64,000 nt of DNA from Mycobacterium sp. Z3061 (GTDB lineage Bacteria; Actinomycetota; Actinomycetes; Mycobacteriales; Mycobacteriaceae): the NCBI RefSeq assembly GCF_031583025.1, contig NZ_CP134062.1, positions 62,001-126,000 of the forward strand. Direction: 5' to 3'. Below, one piece after another: positions 34,569 through 43,772 of the stretch; position 1 is the first letter of the stretch, and every line of letters begins with the position of its first letter. The position numbers and the translations under genes are program-made. Under the pieces are notes generated by a model. It saw nothing but the letters and a program-made list of their open reading frames with translations, had not been told where the DNA came from and ran no database searches.

Positions 34569-35927
34569 TCACGCCGGCGTCACCCCCGGCGCCCCATTAG
34601 GCCCGACCAGGAAGTAAGCGCCAAAGCCCCCGGGCGCGCCAATCCCTGGGGTGGCGCCGATGCCGCCGTTGCCGCCGTGACCGCCGATGCCGAAGAGCAA
34701 GCCGCCGTAACCGCCCTGGCCGCCGTTGCCGCCGACCGCCAGGGTGGCGTCGCCGAAGCCGTTGCCGCCGGCGCCGCCGAGTCCGAAGATAATGCCGCCG
34801 AGGCCACCTAGTCCGCCAACCCCGCCGACGCCGCCGGCGCCCGCGGCACCGCCGCCACCTCCGGCACCGCCTACGCCGAAGAACGCGCCGCCGTCGCCTC
34901 CGTATCCACCCGGACCGCCGTGCCCGCCGAGCGAAGCACCGCCTACCCCGCCCGCGCCCCCGAAGCCCAGCCACTGCCCGGCTCCGCTACCGCCCTGACC
35001 ACCCTGCCCGCCGGTGGTGACGCCGGCAGCGTCGCCGCCGGCGCCGCCGTCGGCCCCGGTGCTGATCACGTTGAACAGAATGTTGCCGCTGCCGCCGGTA
35101 CCACCGATACCGGGGACACCGCCGTTGAAGGGGGTGGCGCCGCCCGCGCCGCCGGTGCCGCCGGCGCCGTAGAGCAGGCCGAGGCCGTCGCCGCCGTAGC
35201 CGCCCCAGCCTGCGACGAAGCCTCGTCCGCCAGCCCCGCCGACACCGCCGTTGCCGAACAGGAAACCGCCGCTACCGCCGTTGCCGCCGTCACCGGCGAC
35301 TCCGGTACCGCCGGCTCCGCCGACGCCACCCGCGCCGCCGCTACCGAACAGGCCCACCGCATTCCCGCCATTGCCACCGAAACCCGCAAAACCGTTCGGG
35401 ACGGCACCCCCGGCTCCGCCCCGGCCACCGTTGCCGAACAAGAAGCCGCCGTCCCCGCCGCGGCCGCCGTTCTGGCCGGCCGCCCCCGACCCGCCGTCCC
35501 CGCCGTTGCCCCACAGCAATCCGCCGTTCTGGCCACGCGAACCGGTTCCGTCGACACCGTTGCGGCCGTCGCCGATCAGCGGGCGCCCCAGTAATGTTTC
35601 GGTGACCCCATTCACCTGGTTGATCAGATTCTGCAGCGGGTTGGCGTTGGCTGCCTCGGCACTGGCGTAGGTGCCCGCACCCGCGGTGAGCAGCTGCACG
35701 AACTGCTGGTGGAATTCCGCAGCCCCGGCGCTGATCGCTTGGTAGGCCTGGGCATGTTCGTTGAACACCGCGGCGACGGCCGCCGAGATCTCGTCGCTGC
35801 CGGCGGCCAACAACGCGGAGGTCGGGCCGGCCGCCGCCCCGTTGGCGGCGCCGATCGAGGAGGCGATGTCGCCCAGGTTGGAGGCCGCCGCCGTCAGGAA
35901 CTCCGGAACCGCAGTGACAAAGGACAT
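34569..35927 (-). CDS. PE_PGRS family protein
   Basis: A 452-residue PE_PGRS protein. The PE domain (1-100) begins [20 protein letters not shown] and ends with the ESX secretion motif YASAE (YxxxE). A linker containing [10 protein letters not shown] follows (about 112-125), then the Gly-Ala/Gly-Asn repeat domain (GGAGG, GGNGG, GGDGG units with FGxGGxGG). The C-terminal segment is [21 protein letters not shown]. Expected at the cell surface through ESX-5. GGAGGT precedes the ATG. Repeat-rich genes of this type vary between strains. Confidence 0.96.
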   Translation of the reverse strand: MSFVTAVPEFLTAAASNLGDIASSIGAANGAAAGPTSALLAAGSDEISAAVAAVFNEHAQAYQAISAGAAEFHQQFVQLLTAGAGTYASAEAANANPLQNLINQVNGVTETLLGRPLIGDGRNGVDGTGSRGQNGGLLWGNGGDGGSGAAGQNGGRGGDGGFLFGNGGRGGAGGAVPNGFAGFGGNGGNAVGLFGSGGAGGVGGAGGTGVAGDGGNGGSGGFLFGNGGVGGAGGRGFVAGWGGYGGDGLGLLYGAGGTGGAGGATPFNGGVPGIGGTGGSGNILFNVISTGADGGAGGDAAGVTTGGQGGQGGSGAGQWLGFGGAGGVGGASLGGHGGPGGYGGDGGAFFGVGGAGGGGGAAGAGGVGGVGGLGGLGGIIFGLGGAGGNGFGDATLAVGGNGGQGGYGGLLFGIGGHGGNGGIGATPGIGAPGGFGAYFLVGPNGAPGVTPA

Positions 35928-36020
35928 TTCGACCTCCGAACCGGAGCGGTCACCGCCCGAGGGTCACCGCATGTCAGAAAATCGTATGGCCGCGCGACCG
36001 CTAAATTCCGCGGCAATTTT

Positions 36021-36800
36021 TCACCGGGGCCGCATCGAGGCCATCACGCGGCCCATGATGATTGTCCTGACCCGGCGGGGAAGCATCTTCAGAGACGCCG
36101 TCAGGAACTTCGCCTGCCCTCCGGGCACGACGGTCACCCGGCGCCCGAGCGCCGACCACATCGCCTCGGCCACCGTTTCGGGTGCGGCAGCCGACTTCAT
36201 CGTCAAGCCGGCACGCGCTGCGAAGCCGGTGTGCACCGGTCCGGGGGCAACCGACAGCACGTCGACTCCGCGCGGTCTGAGTTCGCGGTGCAGGCCCTCG
36301 GCAAGGCTCTGAACATACGCTTTGGTCGCCGCGTAGTTCGCGTGGCCGGGCACTCCCTGCCAGCCGAGGATGGAGCCGAACAATACGATTCCGCCGTGCC
36401 GCTGTGCGGTCATCCGGGCGGCGAATGTCTGGGCCAACTGTGCGACGGCACTGATGTTGAGCGCGATCATCTCCAGCTCGTCGGCGGGGGCGGTATCGGT
36501 GAACGGCCCGGTGGTCCCGAACCCGGCCGCCAAGACCGCCAGACCCACCTCCAAGCCGTCGGTCGCGCTCAGCAGCGTTGCCACGCCAGCGGTTCGACTG
36601 AGATCCACCACGACCACCTGGGCCTTCACCCCATACGACTGCTCGAGTTCCAGGGCGAGCTCCTGCAGCGTGGTCTCGCTGCGTGCCGCGAGCACCACGT
36701 CAAGGCCCTGCGCCGCAACATATTTGGCGACGGCGCGCCCTATCCCGTCGCTGGCGCCGGTGACCACCGCCCACGGTCCGTACTGCTCGCGCTTGTTCAT
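36021..36800 (-). CDS. SDR family oxidoreductase, cotranscribed with an MFS exporter
   Basis: A 259-residue SDR: VVTGASDGIGRAVAKYVAAQ, then LAAGFG and YAATK (HANYAATKAYVQSLAEGL). LAARSETTLQEL after strand 2 suggests NADP. The pattern matches the DltE/YqjQ-like short SDRs. The ATG at 36798-36800 overlaps the MFS stop by 4 bp, so the two are translated from one message. It may modify or protect against the compound the exporter handles; this is inference. Confidence 0.92.
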   Translation of the reverse strand: MNKREQYGPWAVVTGASDGIGRAVAKYVAAQGLDVVLAARSETTLQELALELEQSYGVKAQVVVVDLSRTAGVATLLSATDGLEVGLAVLAAGFGTTGPFTDTAPADELEMIALNISAVAQLAQTFAARMTAQRHGGIVLFGSILGWQGVPGHANYAATKAYVQSLAEGLHRELRPRGVDVLSVAPGPVHTGFAARAGLTMKSAAAPETVAEAMWSALGRRVTVVPGGQAKFLTASLKMLPRRVRTIIMGRVMASMRPR

Positions 36801-38353
36801 GCCCGGGTTCCGACCGGGTGTGCCGGCAGTACGGCGAGCACGAAGAACGCTCCGGCCAGGCAGACCGCCGCGGCGGTCAGGCAGCCCGCGCTCATACCGG
36901 ACAGGAATGCATCGCTGACGGTGGACCGCACGGCGTTCGCTATCGAGGCAGGAGACTGTCCGGCCACGGCCAGGCCCTGGGCGAGGCCTTCCTGGGCGAC
37001 CGATCGGGCCGGCTGCGGAAGCACCTGCAGTGCTTGACTTTCGGTGAGGTGGCGGATGTAGAGCGTGGAGAAGACGCTGCCGATGACCGCTACGCCGAGG
37101 GTGCCGCCCACCTGGCGGGTGGCGTCGTTGACGGCCGATCCGGCACCGGCCTGCTCCGGCCGTACGACACCCATGATGGAGTCGGTGGCGGGCGCGGTGG
37201 TCAGTCCCAGGCCGCCGCCCAGCAGCACCATCTGCGCGGCCATTTCCAGGTAGGTGACGCTGAGATCGCAGGTGCTGATCCAGGCGAAGGACGCCGCCAT
37301 CATCAACAGCCCAACGAAGACAACGGCTTTGGTTCCTACCCTGCTGACGGCCAGCCTGGTGCCCAGTACCGATCCCACCGCGATCGACAACGCCACCGGC
37401 AAGATCCGCACGCCGGTGCCCAGCGGCCCGAATCCCTGCAGCTGCTGCATGAACTGGGTGATCAGAAAGATGAACCCGAACAAGGCGAAGAACGCCACCG
37501 TTACGGCGCCACTTGCCGCGCTGAACCGCAGGTTGGTGAACAACGTGACGTCGATGAGTGGGTCGCGCTGCCGCCGCTCCCACAGCGCGAAGCCGACGCC
37601 CGCCGCCAGTGCCAGCGCGAATCCGCCCAACGTACGTGCAGAGCCCCAACCCTGTTCTGGCGCTTCGATAATCGTGTAGACCAGCGTGCCGAGCATCACG
37701 ATGGAGAGCACCAGCCCGCCCCGGTCAAGGCGTGACCCCGGGTCCGGCGTCGAGGCTGGGATGACGACGGGCGCCGCGAGGGCTGCCGCCAGGGCGATGG
37801 GCGCCAGCGCCAGGAAAAGGCTGCCCCACCAGAACACTTCGAGCAGTGCGCCGCCGAGTATCGGGCCGATCGCGACGCCCAGCCCGGTGACCGCGCCCCA
37901 CAGACCGATCGCGATTGCCCGCTGCCGGGCCTCCCGGAACGTGTCGGTGATGATGGCCAGCGTGGTCGGATAGATCAGCGCCGCGGCGACGCCCATCACC
38001 ACCCGCAGCGCGATCAGGGAGCCGGTCGTGGTGCACAGTGCCGCGCCGGCGCTACTCAGCGCGAAGAGGATGAGCCCGGCGATCAGTGTCCCGCGCCGGC
38101 CGAACTTGTCCCCGATGGTGCCACCGGCCAGTACCAGCGCGGCGAAGGCGAGATTGTAGGCGTCAACGATCCACTGCAGGCCGCGCGTCGAGGCGCCGAG
38201 CGCCGAATTCAGCGTCGGCAGAGCCACATTGACGATGGTGGTCTCCACATTGATCGCCAGTGAGGCGATCAGGACGACAGCCAGCACGGCAGCGGGACGG
38301 ACCCGCGCCGGTGGTGACTCGAGACGGGAACGGTCTGGGGCATCGATGGTCAT
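36797..38353 (-). CDS. DHA2 family (14-TMS) MFS multidrug exporter
   Basis: About 518 residues with about 14 hydrophobic helices. The DHA2 (EmrB/QacA) hallmarks are visible: SLAINVETTIVNVALPTL in helix 1, GDKFGRRGTLIAGL in the 2-3 loop, and AVTGLGVAIGPILGGALLE (motif C) in helix 5. Proton-driven export of hydrophobic compounds is the expected role. I chose the ATG at 38351-38353; the frame is open upstream, but only into the TetR gene. It heads the MFS-SDR operon, and a dyad typical of TetR binding lies just upstream. Confidence 0.94.
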   Translation of the reverse strand: MTIDAPDRSRLESPPARVRPAAVLAVVLIASLAINVETTIVNVALPTLNSALGASTRGLQWIVDAYNLAFAALVLAGGTIGDKFGRRGTLIAGLILFALSSAGAALCTTTGSLIALRVVMGVAAALIYPTTLAIITDTFREARQRAIAIGLWGAVTGLGVAIGPILGGALLEVFWWGSLFLALAPIALAAALAAPVVIPASTPDPGSRLDRGGLVLSIVMLGTLVYTIIEAPEQGWGSARTLGGFALALAAGVGFALWERRQRDPLIDVTLFTNLRFSAASGAVTVAFFALFGFIFLITQFMQQLQGFGPLGTGVRILPVALSIAVGSVLGTRLAVSRVGTKAVVFVGLLMMAASFAWISTCDLSVTYLEMAAQMVLLGGGLGLTTAPATDSIMGVVRPEQAGAGSAVNDATRQVGGTLGVAVIGSVFSTLYIRHLTESQALQVLPQPARSVAQEGLAQGLAVAGQSPASIANAVRSTVSDAFLSGMSAGCLTAAAVCLAGAFFVLAVLPAHPVGTRA

Positions 38354-38366
38354 CGGGGTCCGCCTT

Positions 38367-38421
38367 ATGTTGACAGCAGTAACATCGGAAGCATGGCAGC
38401 AGAAGTTATCGCTGTCAACAT
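38367..38421. promoter_or_regulatory. Long inverted repeat upstream of the MFS operon, candidate TetR operators
   Basis: ATGTTGACAGC (38367-38377) and its exact complement GCTGTCAACAT (38411-38421) face each other across 33 bp, in the gap between the MFS gene and the TetR stop. The left arm continues to ACATCG at 38382-38387, giving ATGTTGACA-N6-ACATCG. The same pattern, ATGTTGACA with ACATCG, occurs over the TetR start (39038-39058). Two regulator sites or one looped site are possible. Confidence 0.65.
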
Positions 38422-38427
38422 CGACGG

Positions 38428-39039
38428 CTAGCGGATGCCTTCTTCGACGACGTCGAGGAGGCGGTCGGTGATCAACTGCTTGCGGTCGGCGTCCGCCGCG
38501 GCCAGTGGTCCGTCGAGAAAAAGAGACGACAGGCCATGCACGGCGGCCCACGCCGCCTCGTCGAGGCCGTCTCGCCGACTCGGAGTGAGCACTTCGGTGG
38601 CGACGAGGTCATCGATACAGCGGCTGAGAATATGGAACGGATGACGGTCCAGCGCCACAACCGGATCGGTCTGTTGCGGCCCGCCGGGCGCGAAAGCCGT
38701 TCGAAATAACCCAGGTTCAGCGAGGGCGAAGTCGACGTAAGCCTGACCGGTGGCCCGTAACCGAGCCAGGGCACGATGCTTGCGCGGGCCGCGGTTGGGA
38801 ACCGCGGCAATCGACTCCACCATCGACTCACCCAACAGTGTCATCGCGTACACCTGAACCGCGCCCAACAGCGCGTGTCGGTCCGCGTAGTGGCGATAGG
38901 CCGCGGCGTTGCTCACACCCGCCGCGCGCTGCACGTCGCGCAACACCACCGCGTCCGGCCCGCCGGCCCGGGCCAGCGTCACCGCGTGATCGAGCAGCGC
39001 CTGTCGCAGATTGCCGTGGTGGTAGGAGCCGGACGCCAT
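38428..39039 (-). CDS. TetR/AcrR regulator with WHG domain, upstream of the MFS operon
   Basis: A 203-residue TetR protein: GSYHHGNLRQALLDHAVTLA, then RAAGVSNAAAYRHYADRHAL (about 1-55), and a WHG-type ligand domain whose signature is AAWAAVHGLSSLFLDGPL. It lies directly upstream of the MFS-SDR operon on the same strand with a 74-bp gap. Matching motifs at its own start and in front of the MFS gene predict that it represses both. Confidence 0.93.
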   Translation of the reverse strand: MASGSYHHGNLRQALLDHAVTLARAGGPDAVVLRDVQRAAGVSNAAAYRHYADRHALLGAVQVYAMTLLGESMVESIAAVPNRGPRKHRALARLRATGQAYVDFALAEPGLFRTAFAPGGPQQTDPVVALDRHPFHILSRCIDDLVATEVLTPSRRDGLDEAAWAAVHGLSSLFLDGPLAAADADRKQLITDRLLDVVEEGIR

Positions 39040-39058
39040 GTTGACAAGTTTTACATCG
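39038..39058. promoter_or_regulatory. Second TetR motif, over the TetR start codon
   Basis: ATGTTGACA (39038-39046) then ACATCG (39053-39058) repeats the arms and spacing found at 38367-38387; 16 of 21 positions agree. It overlaps the start codon of the TetR gene, a position suited to autorepression. Confidence 0.6.
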
Positions 39059-39343
39059 CGGCGGCCCCCGGCCGGTGGTTACCTCAGGCGGCGCGCCGGT
39101 TCTGCATCGACGTCCGATCGGCGATCCTACAGCGCGCTGGGCATCGATCCCATCCACCGGCCCGGGGTGCCGCGTCTGATGGCCGCGACCGTGGTCGCGA
39201 GCCTGGTGATCATCGTCGGCCTGGCCGGAACGCAATCCTTCCGGATGACCTGTAGATTCCGCGGATCGGAACGCCAAACCTGTAGGCCCGTGCCGGACGC
39301 CCGAGCGTCAGCGCGTGCGGACCGGTGTGCAACCATCGACGAC

Positions 39344-39796
39344 GTGACTGACCCCATCGTCGAGATGATGAATTCCGCTCTGTCGTCGACCATCCCGATC
39401 GCTGAACACATGGGCGTGCGCGTGGTCGAGGCGCGACGCGGCTTTGCCGCCGCCAGTGTTCCGGTCGAGGGCAATGGCAACCACTTCGGTGTCATCTACG
39501 CCGGCGTGCAGTTCACCGTCGCAGAAGTTCTTGGCGGCGTCATCGCACTGTCCACCTTCGACGCGAGTAAGTACTTCCCGCTGGTGAAGAACGTCGACAT
39601 CTCGTTCCTGGCGATGGCCACCACACCCCTGCGTGCCGAGGCGGAGATGGACGACGAGACGATCGCTCGCGTCGAAGCCGAGGCCGCCGCTCAGGGCAAA
39701 TCGGACTACACGTTGGACGCGGTCGTGACCGACGAGAACGGCACCGTGGTCGCCAGGACGCACGGGTTGTATCAACTGCGCGCACACCGCAGCTGA
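39344..39796 (+). CDS. Hotdog-fold thioesterase-like protein (PaaI/YiiD_C group)
   Basis: A 150-residue single hotdog domain: IPIAEHMGVRVVEARRGFAA, then HFGVIYAGVQFTVAEVLGG (the helix bearing the catalytic-site residues), YFPLVKNVDISFLAMAT, and VVTDENGTVVARTHGLYQL. Such proteins hydrolyse acyl-CoA thioesters. I chose the GTG at 39344; an upstream extension of the frame lacks the fold. It ends seven bases before the stop of the converging amidohydrolase gene. Confidence 0.85.
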   Translation: MTDPIVEMMNSALSSTIPIAEHMGVRVVEARRGFAAASVPVEGNGNHFGVIYAGVQFTVAEVLGGVIALSTFDASKYFPLVKNVDISFLAMATTPLRAEAEMDDETIARVEAEAAAQGKSDYTLDAVVTDENGTVVARTHGLYQLRAHRS

Positions 39797-39803
39797 CGCG
39801 TTA

Positions 39804-40685
39804 TTACGTGTCGAGCTGGAAAAGGTGAGCGGCGTTGTCGTGCAGTACTTTCCGCAGCCAAGCGTCGTCGACGCCGGGTAGCCCGGTCAGGACGCGCAGT
39901 GCGTCGAGGAAGCCGTAGGGAATGTTGGGAAAGTCGCTGCCGAAGAGGATGCGGTCGGCGTAATCGCGGAGCCGCCCATATTCGGATGCCGGAAACGGCA
40001 TGGTCTCCTCTACGAACGGAGTGAAGGCCATCGTGGTGTCGAGTCGCACGTCCGGATACCGGTCGGCCAGGTCGAGGAACTCGGTGTACTCGGGCATGCC
40101 CATGTGGGCCACGATCAAACGCAGTCGGGGATGGCGTCTGAGCAGCGCCGTGACCGGGCCGGGGCCGGTGTGTTCGCCAGGGGCGGGACCGGATCCGCAG
40201 TGGATGACCACGGGGATGGCGGCGTCTTCGAGCACACCCCACGAGGTGTCGAGGAGCGGGTCAGTGGGGGCATAGCGGCCCACCTGAATATGCACCTTGA
40301 ACACCCGTGCACCCTCGTCGACTGCTCGTCGGACGTAGGCCTCGACGCCGGGCTCCGGGTAGAGGGTGGCTGTGCGCAGGCAGTCCGGGGTCTCGTCGGC
40401 GAACGTCGCGGCCCACTCATTGAGCCAGGCCGCCATCTGGGGCTTGTGGGCGTAAATCAGGGACGGGAAGGCGCGCACCCCGAAGCCGCGCAACTTCTCC
40501 AATCGATCTTGCTCATCGGTGCGGTAGGCGATCGGCCAGGTGCGTCCCACCAGCGGCCCGGCTTCGTCAAAGTATCTCCAGACCTTGTCCATCACGGGCT
40601 TCGGCATGAAGTGGGTGTGCACGTCGACGAGGCCGGGCAGGCCGAGCCCTTGCCACACCTGGCGTACTTCCTGGGTCTCATCCAT
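39804..40685 (-). CDS. Amidohydrolase-2 family metal-dependent hydrolase
   Basis: A 293-residue TIM-barrel protein: DVHTHFMPKPVMDKVW (metal His-x-His), RVFKVHIQVGRYAPTD, VVIHCGSGPAPGEHTG, RLIVAHMGMPEYTEFL and LFGSDFPNIPYG with the conserved Asp. The pattern is that of the ACMSD/gamma-resorcylate decarboxylase group, whose members decarboxylate aromatic acids or hydrolyse lactones. The substrate here is unknown. It lies between a converging thioesterase gene and the UsfY-like gene. Confidence 0.9.
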   Translation of the reverse strand: MDETQEVRQVWQGLGLPGLVDVHTHFMPKPVMDKVWRYFDEAGPLVGRTWPIAYRTDEQDRLEKLRGFGVRAFPSLIYAHKPQMAAWLNEWAATFADETPDCLRTATLYPEPGVEAYVRRAVDEGARVFKVHIQVGRYAPTDPLLDTSWGVLEDAAIPVVIHCGSGPAPGEHTGPGPVTALLRRHPRLRLIVAHMGMPEYTEFLDLADRYPDVRLDTTMAFTPFVEETMPFPASEYGRLRDYADRILFGSDFPNIPYGFLDALRVLTGLPGVDDAWLRKVLHDNAAHLFQLDT

Positions 40686-40731
40686 CGCCCGTCAGGATGA
40701 CAGGCACGCGCCTGACAGCGGACGGGAGGGG

Positions 40732-41049
40732 TTAAGCGGCCGGTCGCAACTCTCTCACCCGAGGGGTGTGTGCATGCGCCGCATGCCAATCGCGTTCGAT
40801 GCGCATCACACGACGGTGCTCCACCACGAGCCAGGCCAGCCCTCCGGCGATCGCCAGCACGGCGACCAGGCCGCACGCCAGCAACCACTCGTAGTGCTTG
40901 TAGGCTGCGGCCGCCGTACCGGCGGACAGTGACATGACACCGAGTGCGATCGACGAGACGCCCGGCCAGCAGTACCGGTCGATGAAGTACTCGCCGGTGT
41001 GCGGGCAGGTGGTGCGGAAATGGTCGGTGGGATCTTTGGTGCTGCACAT
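40732..41049 (-). CDS. UsfY-like small membrane protein
   Basis: A 105-residue protein with two hydrophobic helices (about 31-50 and 56-78) and the motif TKDPTDHFRTTCPHTGE near the N-terminus, then WLVVEHRRVMRIERDW. This resembles UsfY (Rv3288c), the small protein beside the sigF operon of M. tuberculosis, as I remember it. Its function is unknown; the family is often under SigF stress control. I could not identify a convincing SigF promoter upstream. GAGGAGG precedes the ATG. Confidence 0.7.
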   Translation of the reverse strand: MCSTKDPTDHFRTTCPHTGEYFIDRYCWPGVSSIALGVMSLSAGTAAAAYKHYEWLLACGLVAVLAIAGGLAWLVVEHRRVMRIERDWHAAHAHTPRVRELRPAA

Positions 41050-41153
41050 GATGACCTCCTCGGTTGAGCTACTTCGAAGAGGTACTCAGCGCACGGCGGG
41101 CCACCAACCCCCGTACGAGTGATCTGCCGGGTGACCGCAGATCGTGTGCGTCG

Positions 41154-41906
41154 TCAGACCGTGAAACCGCCGTCGACGTTGACGTTGGCACCGGTGATGT
41201 ACCCGGCCTCGGGCCCGGCCAGGAAACTCACCATGGCGGCGACGTCGCTGGTGTGACCGTAGCGTCCCAGCGCGGACACCACTTTGAGGCTTTCGGCGAA
41301 GTCGCCTTCGGCGGGGTTCATGTCGGTGTCGATCGGGCCGGGCTGCACGTTGTTGACGGTGATCCCGCGGGGTCCGAGTTCACGAGCCAGTCCACGAGTG
41401 AAAGACGACACCGCGCCCTTGGTCAGTGCGTACACGGACAGACCTGGCCCCGGCACCCGGTCGGCGTTGATGCTGCCGATGTTGATGATCCGAGCACCCG
41501 TTCCGAGGTGCGCGACAGCGCTCCGGACGGCCCAGTACACGCCGCCGATGTTGACGCCGACGACGCGGTCGAACTCCTCGGCAGGGAACTCGTCGATCGG
41601 TGCCAGATACGCGGTGCCGGCGTTGTTGACGAGCACATCCAGGCCGCCCAGTTCGGTCACGGCCTGCTCGACGGCGGCGGCGATCTGGTTCCGGTCGGCG
41701 GCGTCGGCCTGTATCGCAACCGCTTTGCCGCCGTTCCCCGCCACTTCGGCGACGAGTTTGTCAGCATCGCTCGCCGACGACGCGTAGGTGAACGCCACCG
41801 CGGCACCGTCCGCGGTCAGTCGCCGCACGATCTCGGCGCCGATGCCGCGCGAACCTCCGGTGACAAGTGCCCGCTTTCCAGCCAGCGTCGCCGCGCTCAT
41901 GTCCAT
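41154..41906 (-). CDS. SDR family oxidoreductase under a divergent-type LysR site
   Basis: A 250-residue classical SDR of the FabG type: ALVTGGSRGIGAEIVRRLT, NNAGTA, and YALTK (LSVYALTKGAVSSFTRGLA), ending ITGANVNVDGGFTV. The YASSASD segment after strand 2 suggests NADP. ATG at 41904-41906; an in-frame ATG two codons later is also possible. It lies downstream of, and on the same strand as, the LysR gene; a LysR-type inverted repeat fills the gap. Confidence 0.92.
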   Translation of the reverse strand: MDMSAATLAGKRALVTGGSRGIGAEIVRRLTADGAAVAFTYASSASDADKLVAEVAGNGGKAVAIQADAADRNQIAAAVEQAVTELGGLDVLVNNAGTAYLAPIDEFPAEEFDRVVGVNIGGVYWAVRSAVAHLGTGARIINIGSINADRVPGPGLSVYALTKGAVSSFTRGLARELGPRGITVNNVQPGPIDTDMNPAEGDFAESLKVVSALGRYGHTSDVAAMVSFLAGPEAGYITGANVNVDGGFTV

Positions 41907-41928
41907 GGACCTCCCTGCTCGTTACCAA

Positions 41929-41951
41929 TTGCCTCGCTACCTGGTAGGCAA
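41929..41951. promoter_or_regulatory. Candidate LysR binding site
   Basis: TTGCCT (41929-41934) and AGGCAA (41946-41951) are perfect arms separated by 11 bp, the T-N11-A geometry of LysR regulators. It lies 22 bp upstream of the SDR start. A second partial dyad (TACCA/TGGTA) overlaps it. Confidence 0.6.
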
Positions 41952-41994
41952 GTCCGCCGCCGGCGAATTCATTCCCGCCCGATGGCAGTTGCCG

Positions 41995-42897
41995 TCAGCG
42001 CGCACCGCCCTTATGCGGTGCCGCATCCAGCAAGATGCCGGCCAGTCTTGCTGCGGCGGGTGTCAGCTGATCGGCGGGGGGCGAAGCGAGAAAGACCTGC
42101 CAGATCACCGCATCGGTCAGCTTGATCGATCGCAATGCGGGAAAGCGCCGGGCCTCCGACTCGGGCATGAAGGTGGTGCCCAGGCCGTTGACGACCAGGT
42201 CCGCGATATCGGCGAAACCGGCCGGCACCTCGTAGAACGTCTGCGGCGATACACCGGCGGCGTGGAACGCGTCGTCGATCAATCGCCGCAACCCGAACTC
42301 CGGTGGGTAACTGACCAGCTCTTCACTCGCGAGATCGCCCAGCTGCAACCGTCTGCGCCCGGCCATCGCATGGTCGTCTCGGCACACGAAAACCATTGGC
42401 TCCTCGAACAGCAACCGCATGTCGAGTTGAGGCGGAAATCGGTTGGGTACCGATACCAGCGCCAAGTCGAGCGAGCCGTCCAGCAACGCCGAGAGATAGG
42501 CCGAGGCGCCAGACTGGCTGAGCCGCAGTCGAAGTCGTACGAACGGGTTGGCGCTGTGGAAGTCGCCCAGCGCGCGAGCCACGTCCATCGGACCGAAGGA
42601 GATCAGGGAGCCGAACTCGACTGTGCCGGAGAGCGACCCGCGGAACTCGCTGACGGAGTCGGCCGCCGTGCGCGCGACGCGCAGCACGTCGTTGGCATAT
42701 ACGCGGAAACGTTCGCCGGCGGCGGTGAGCTGGATCTGTTGACGGGTACGGTCGAAAAGCTGGACCTGCAGTTCGCGCTCCAGCTTGGCGATCGACGTCG
42801 ACAGGGCCGACTGCACGACGTGGACGCGCTCGGCGGCTCGGGTGAAACTCATCTCGCCGGCCACCGCGACGAAGTACTCGATCTGGCGCAACTCCAT
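41995..42897 (-). CDS. LysR family transcriptional regulator
   Basis: A 300-residue LysR protein: MELRQIEYFVAVAGEMSFTR, then AERVHVVQSALSTSIAKLER (winged helix, 1-60), and a periplasmic-binding-like effector domain with VNGLGTTFMPESEARRF. I chose the ATG at 42895-42897, the typical family start; the frame is open 15 codons further. The promoter gap contains two direct copies of CCATCGGTCC (42899-42908 and 42939-42948). The likely target is the SDR gene downstream. It diverges from the DIP1984-type gene. Confidence 0.94.
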   Translation of the reverse strand: MELRQIEYFVAVAGEMSFTRAAERVHVVQSALSTSIAKLERELQVQLFDRTRQQIQLTAAGERFRVYANDVLRVARTAADSVSEFRGSLSGTVEFGSLISFGPMDVARALGDFHSANPFVRLRLRLSQSGASAYLSALLDGSLDLALVSVPNRFPPQLDMRLLFEEPMVFVCRDDHAMAGRRRLQLGDLASEELVSYPPEFGLRRLIDDAFHAAGVSPQTFYEVPAGFADIADLVVNGLGTTFMPESEARRFPALRSIKLTDAVIWQVFLASPPADQLTPAAARLAGILLDAAPHKGGAR

Positions 42898-43045
42898 GCC
42901 ATCGGTCCTATCTAAGATCCAGATGAAAATTTTATATCCCATCGGTCCAGACGATGATCCTTTGGTGCGGTTTATTGGGGTGAGTCATCCATAGACTCGT
43001 ACCTGAATCGATTGTGAGCCAACGCAGCAGAGCGAGGAGAACATC

Positions 43046-43516
43046 ATGAAGTTGGCGGAAGCACTCTCGCTGCGTGCAGACTCGGCGCGCCGCGTCGAGC
43101 AGTTGCGCGCCCGAATCGTGGGCAGCGCCCGCTTCCAGGAAGGTGAGGAGCCGGCCGAGGATGCCGCTGCACTGCTCGCTGAAGCGGGACAGGTACTTGA
43201 TGAGTTCGAGGCGTTGGTGCGGCGGATCAACCACACCAATGCCGCCACCACGATCGGTTCTGGCGGCACACTGACCGACGCGCTGGCTCACAGAGACACA
43301 CTGCGACTGCGCCATTCCGTGGTGACCGCGGCAGCGGATGCGGCAGCGGGCAAGAATCAACCCGGTTACGCCCGCCAGCTGCGCTCAGAGCTGAAGATGT
43401 TGTCCGCCTTGCCCGTTGCGCAGTTGCGCACCGAAGCCGACAATCTTGCCCGAGAACTGCGCGAACTGGACGTGCGCATCCAACAGGCCAACTGGGAGGC
43501 AGACCTGGTGGACTGA
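43046..43516 (+). CDS. DIP1984 family (septicolysin-like) protein
   Basis: A 156-residue, mostly helical protein: MKLAEALSLRADSARRVEQL, then FDEF-like EAGQVLDEFEALVRRINHTN, and the long helix at the C-terminus (NLARELRELDVRIQQANWEA). This is the DIP1984 family, named after a C. diphtheriae protein and sometimes labelled septicolysin; the function is unknown. GAGGAG precedes the ATG. It diverges from the LysR gene, with 148 bp between them. Confidence 0.88.
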   Translation: MKLAEALSLRADSARRVEQLRARIVGSARFQEGEEPAEDAAALLAEAGQVLDEFEALVRRINHTNAATTIGSGGTLTDALAHRDTLRLRHSVVTAAADAAAGKNQPGYARQLRSELKMLSALPVAQLRTEADNLARELRELDVRIQQANWEADLVD

Positions 43517-43772
43517 CGGGTCGAGGTGGCGTAGGTAGTCGACGCGAAAGCGTGCACAACACCCACCGGCAATAGCCGGTCTTGGCGCACGATGGGCAGT
43601 GCCGAGGGTTCAACCCCCTCCTCACAACGCAGCCCAGCACTGCGCACAGGTGACGGAGCACAGTACACGGCACACCACCACGTGCAGGTTCGCGGCGATG
43701 AGGGCGGGCATGGGGCACCACCTCGCAGCACTACGGCAGAATGCTTTGTGACCGTCAGTCGAAAGGTGTTCG

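Noticed and set aside
34726..35670. Pro-rich plus-strand frames opposite the PE_PGRS gene
   Set aside because: They are complement shadows of Gly-Ala repeats, with no independent start signals.
34569..35927. Direct repeats in the PE_PGRS gene as a CRISPR array
   Set aside because: The repeats are in-frame Gly-rich codons with no constant repeat and spacer lengths, and no cas gene is present in the window.
41050..41153. SigF promoter for the UsfY-like gene
   Set aside because: I found no GTTT-N15-17-GGGTA match in the upstream gap on the coding strand, so SigF control is not supported here.
43565..43583. Hairpin ACCGGC-AATA-GCCGGT followed by CTT, as a terminator of the DIP1984-type gene
   Set aside because: The stem is only six base pairs and lacks a real T run, so I did not list it as a terminator.
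43604..43627. tRNA-like T arm (GAGGG, TTCAACC loop, CCCTC) in the gap upstream of the SDR at 43773
   Set aside because: The T arm is perfect, but no matching acceptor strand, D arm or anticodon stem can be formed from the preceding 70 bases, so it is not a tRNA gene. A tRNA-derived remnant cannot be excluded.
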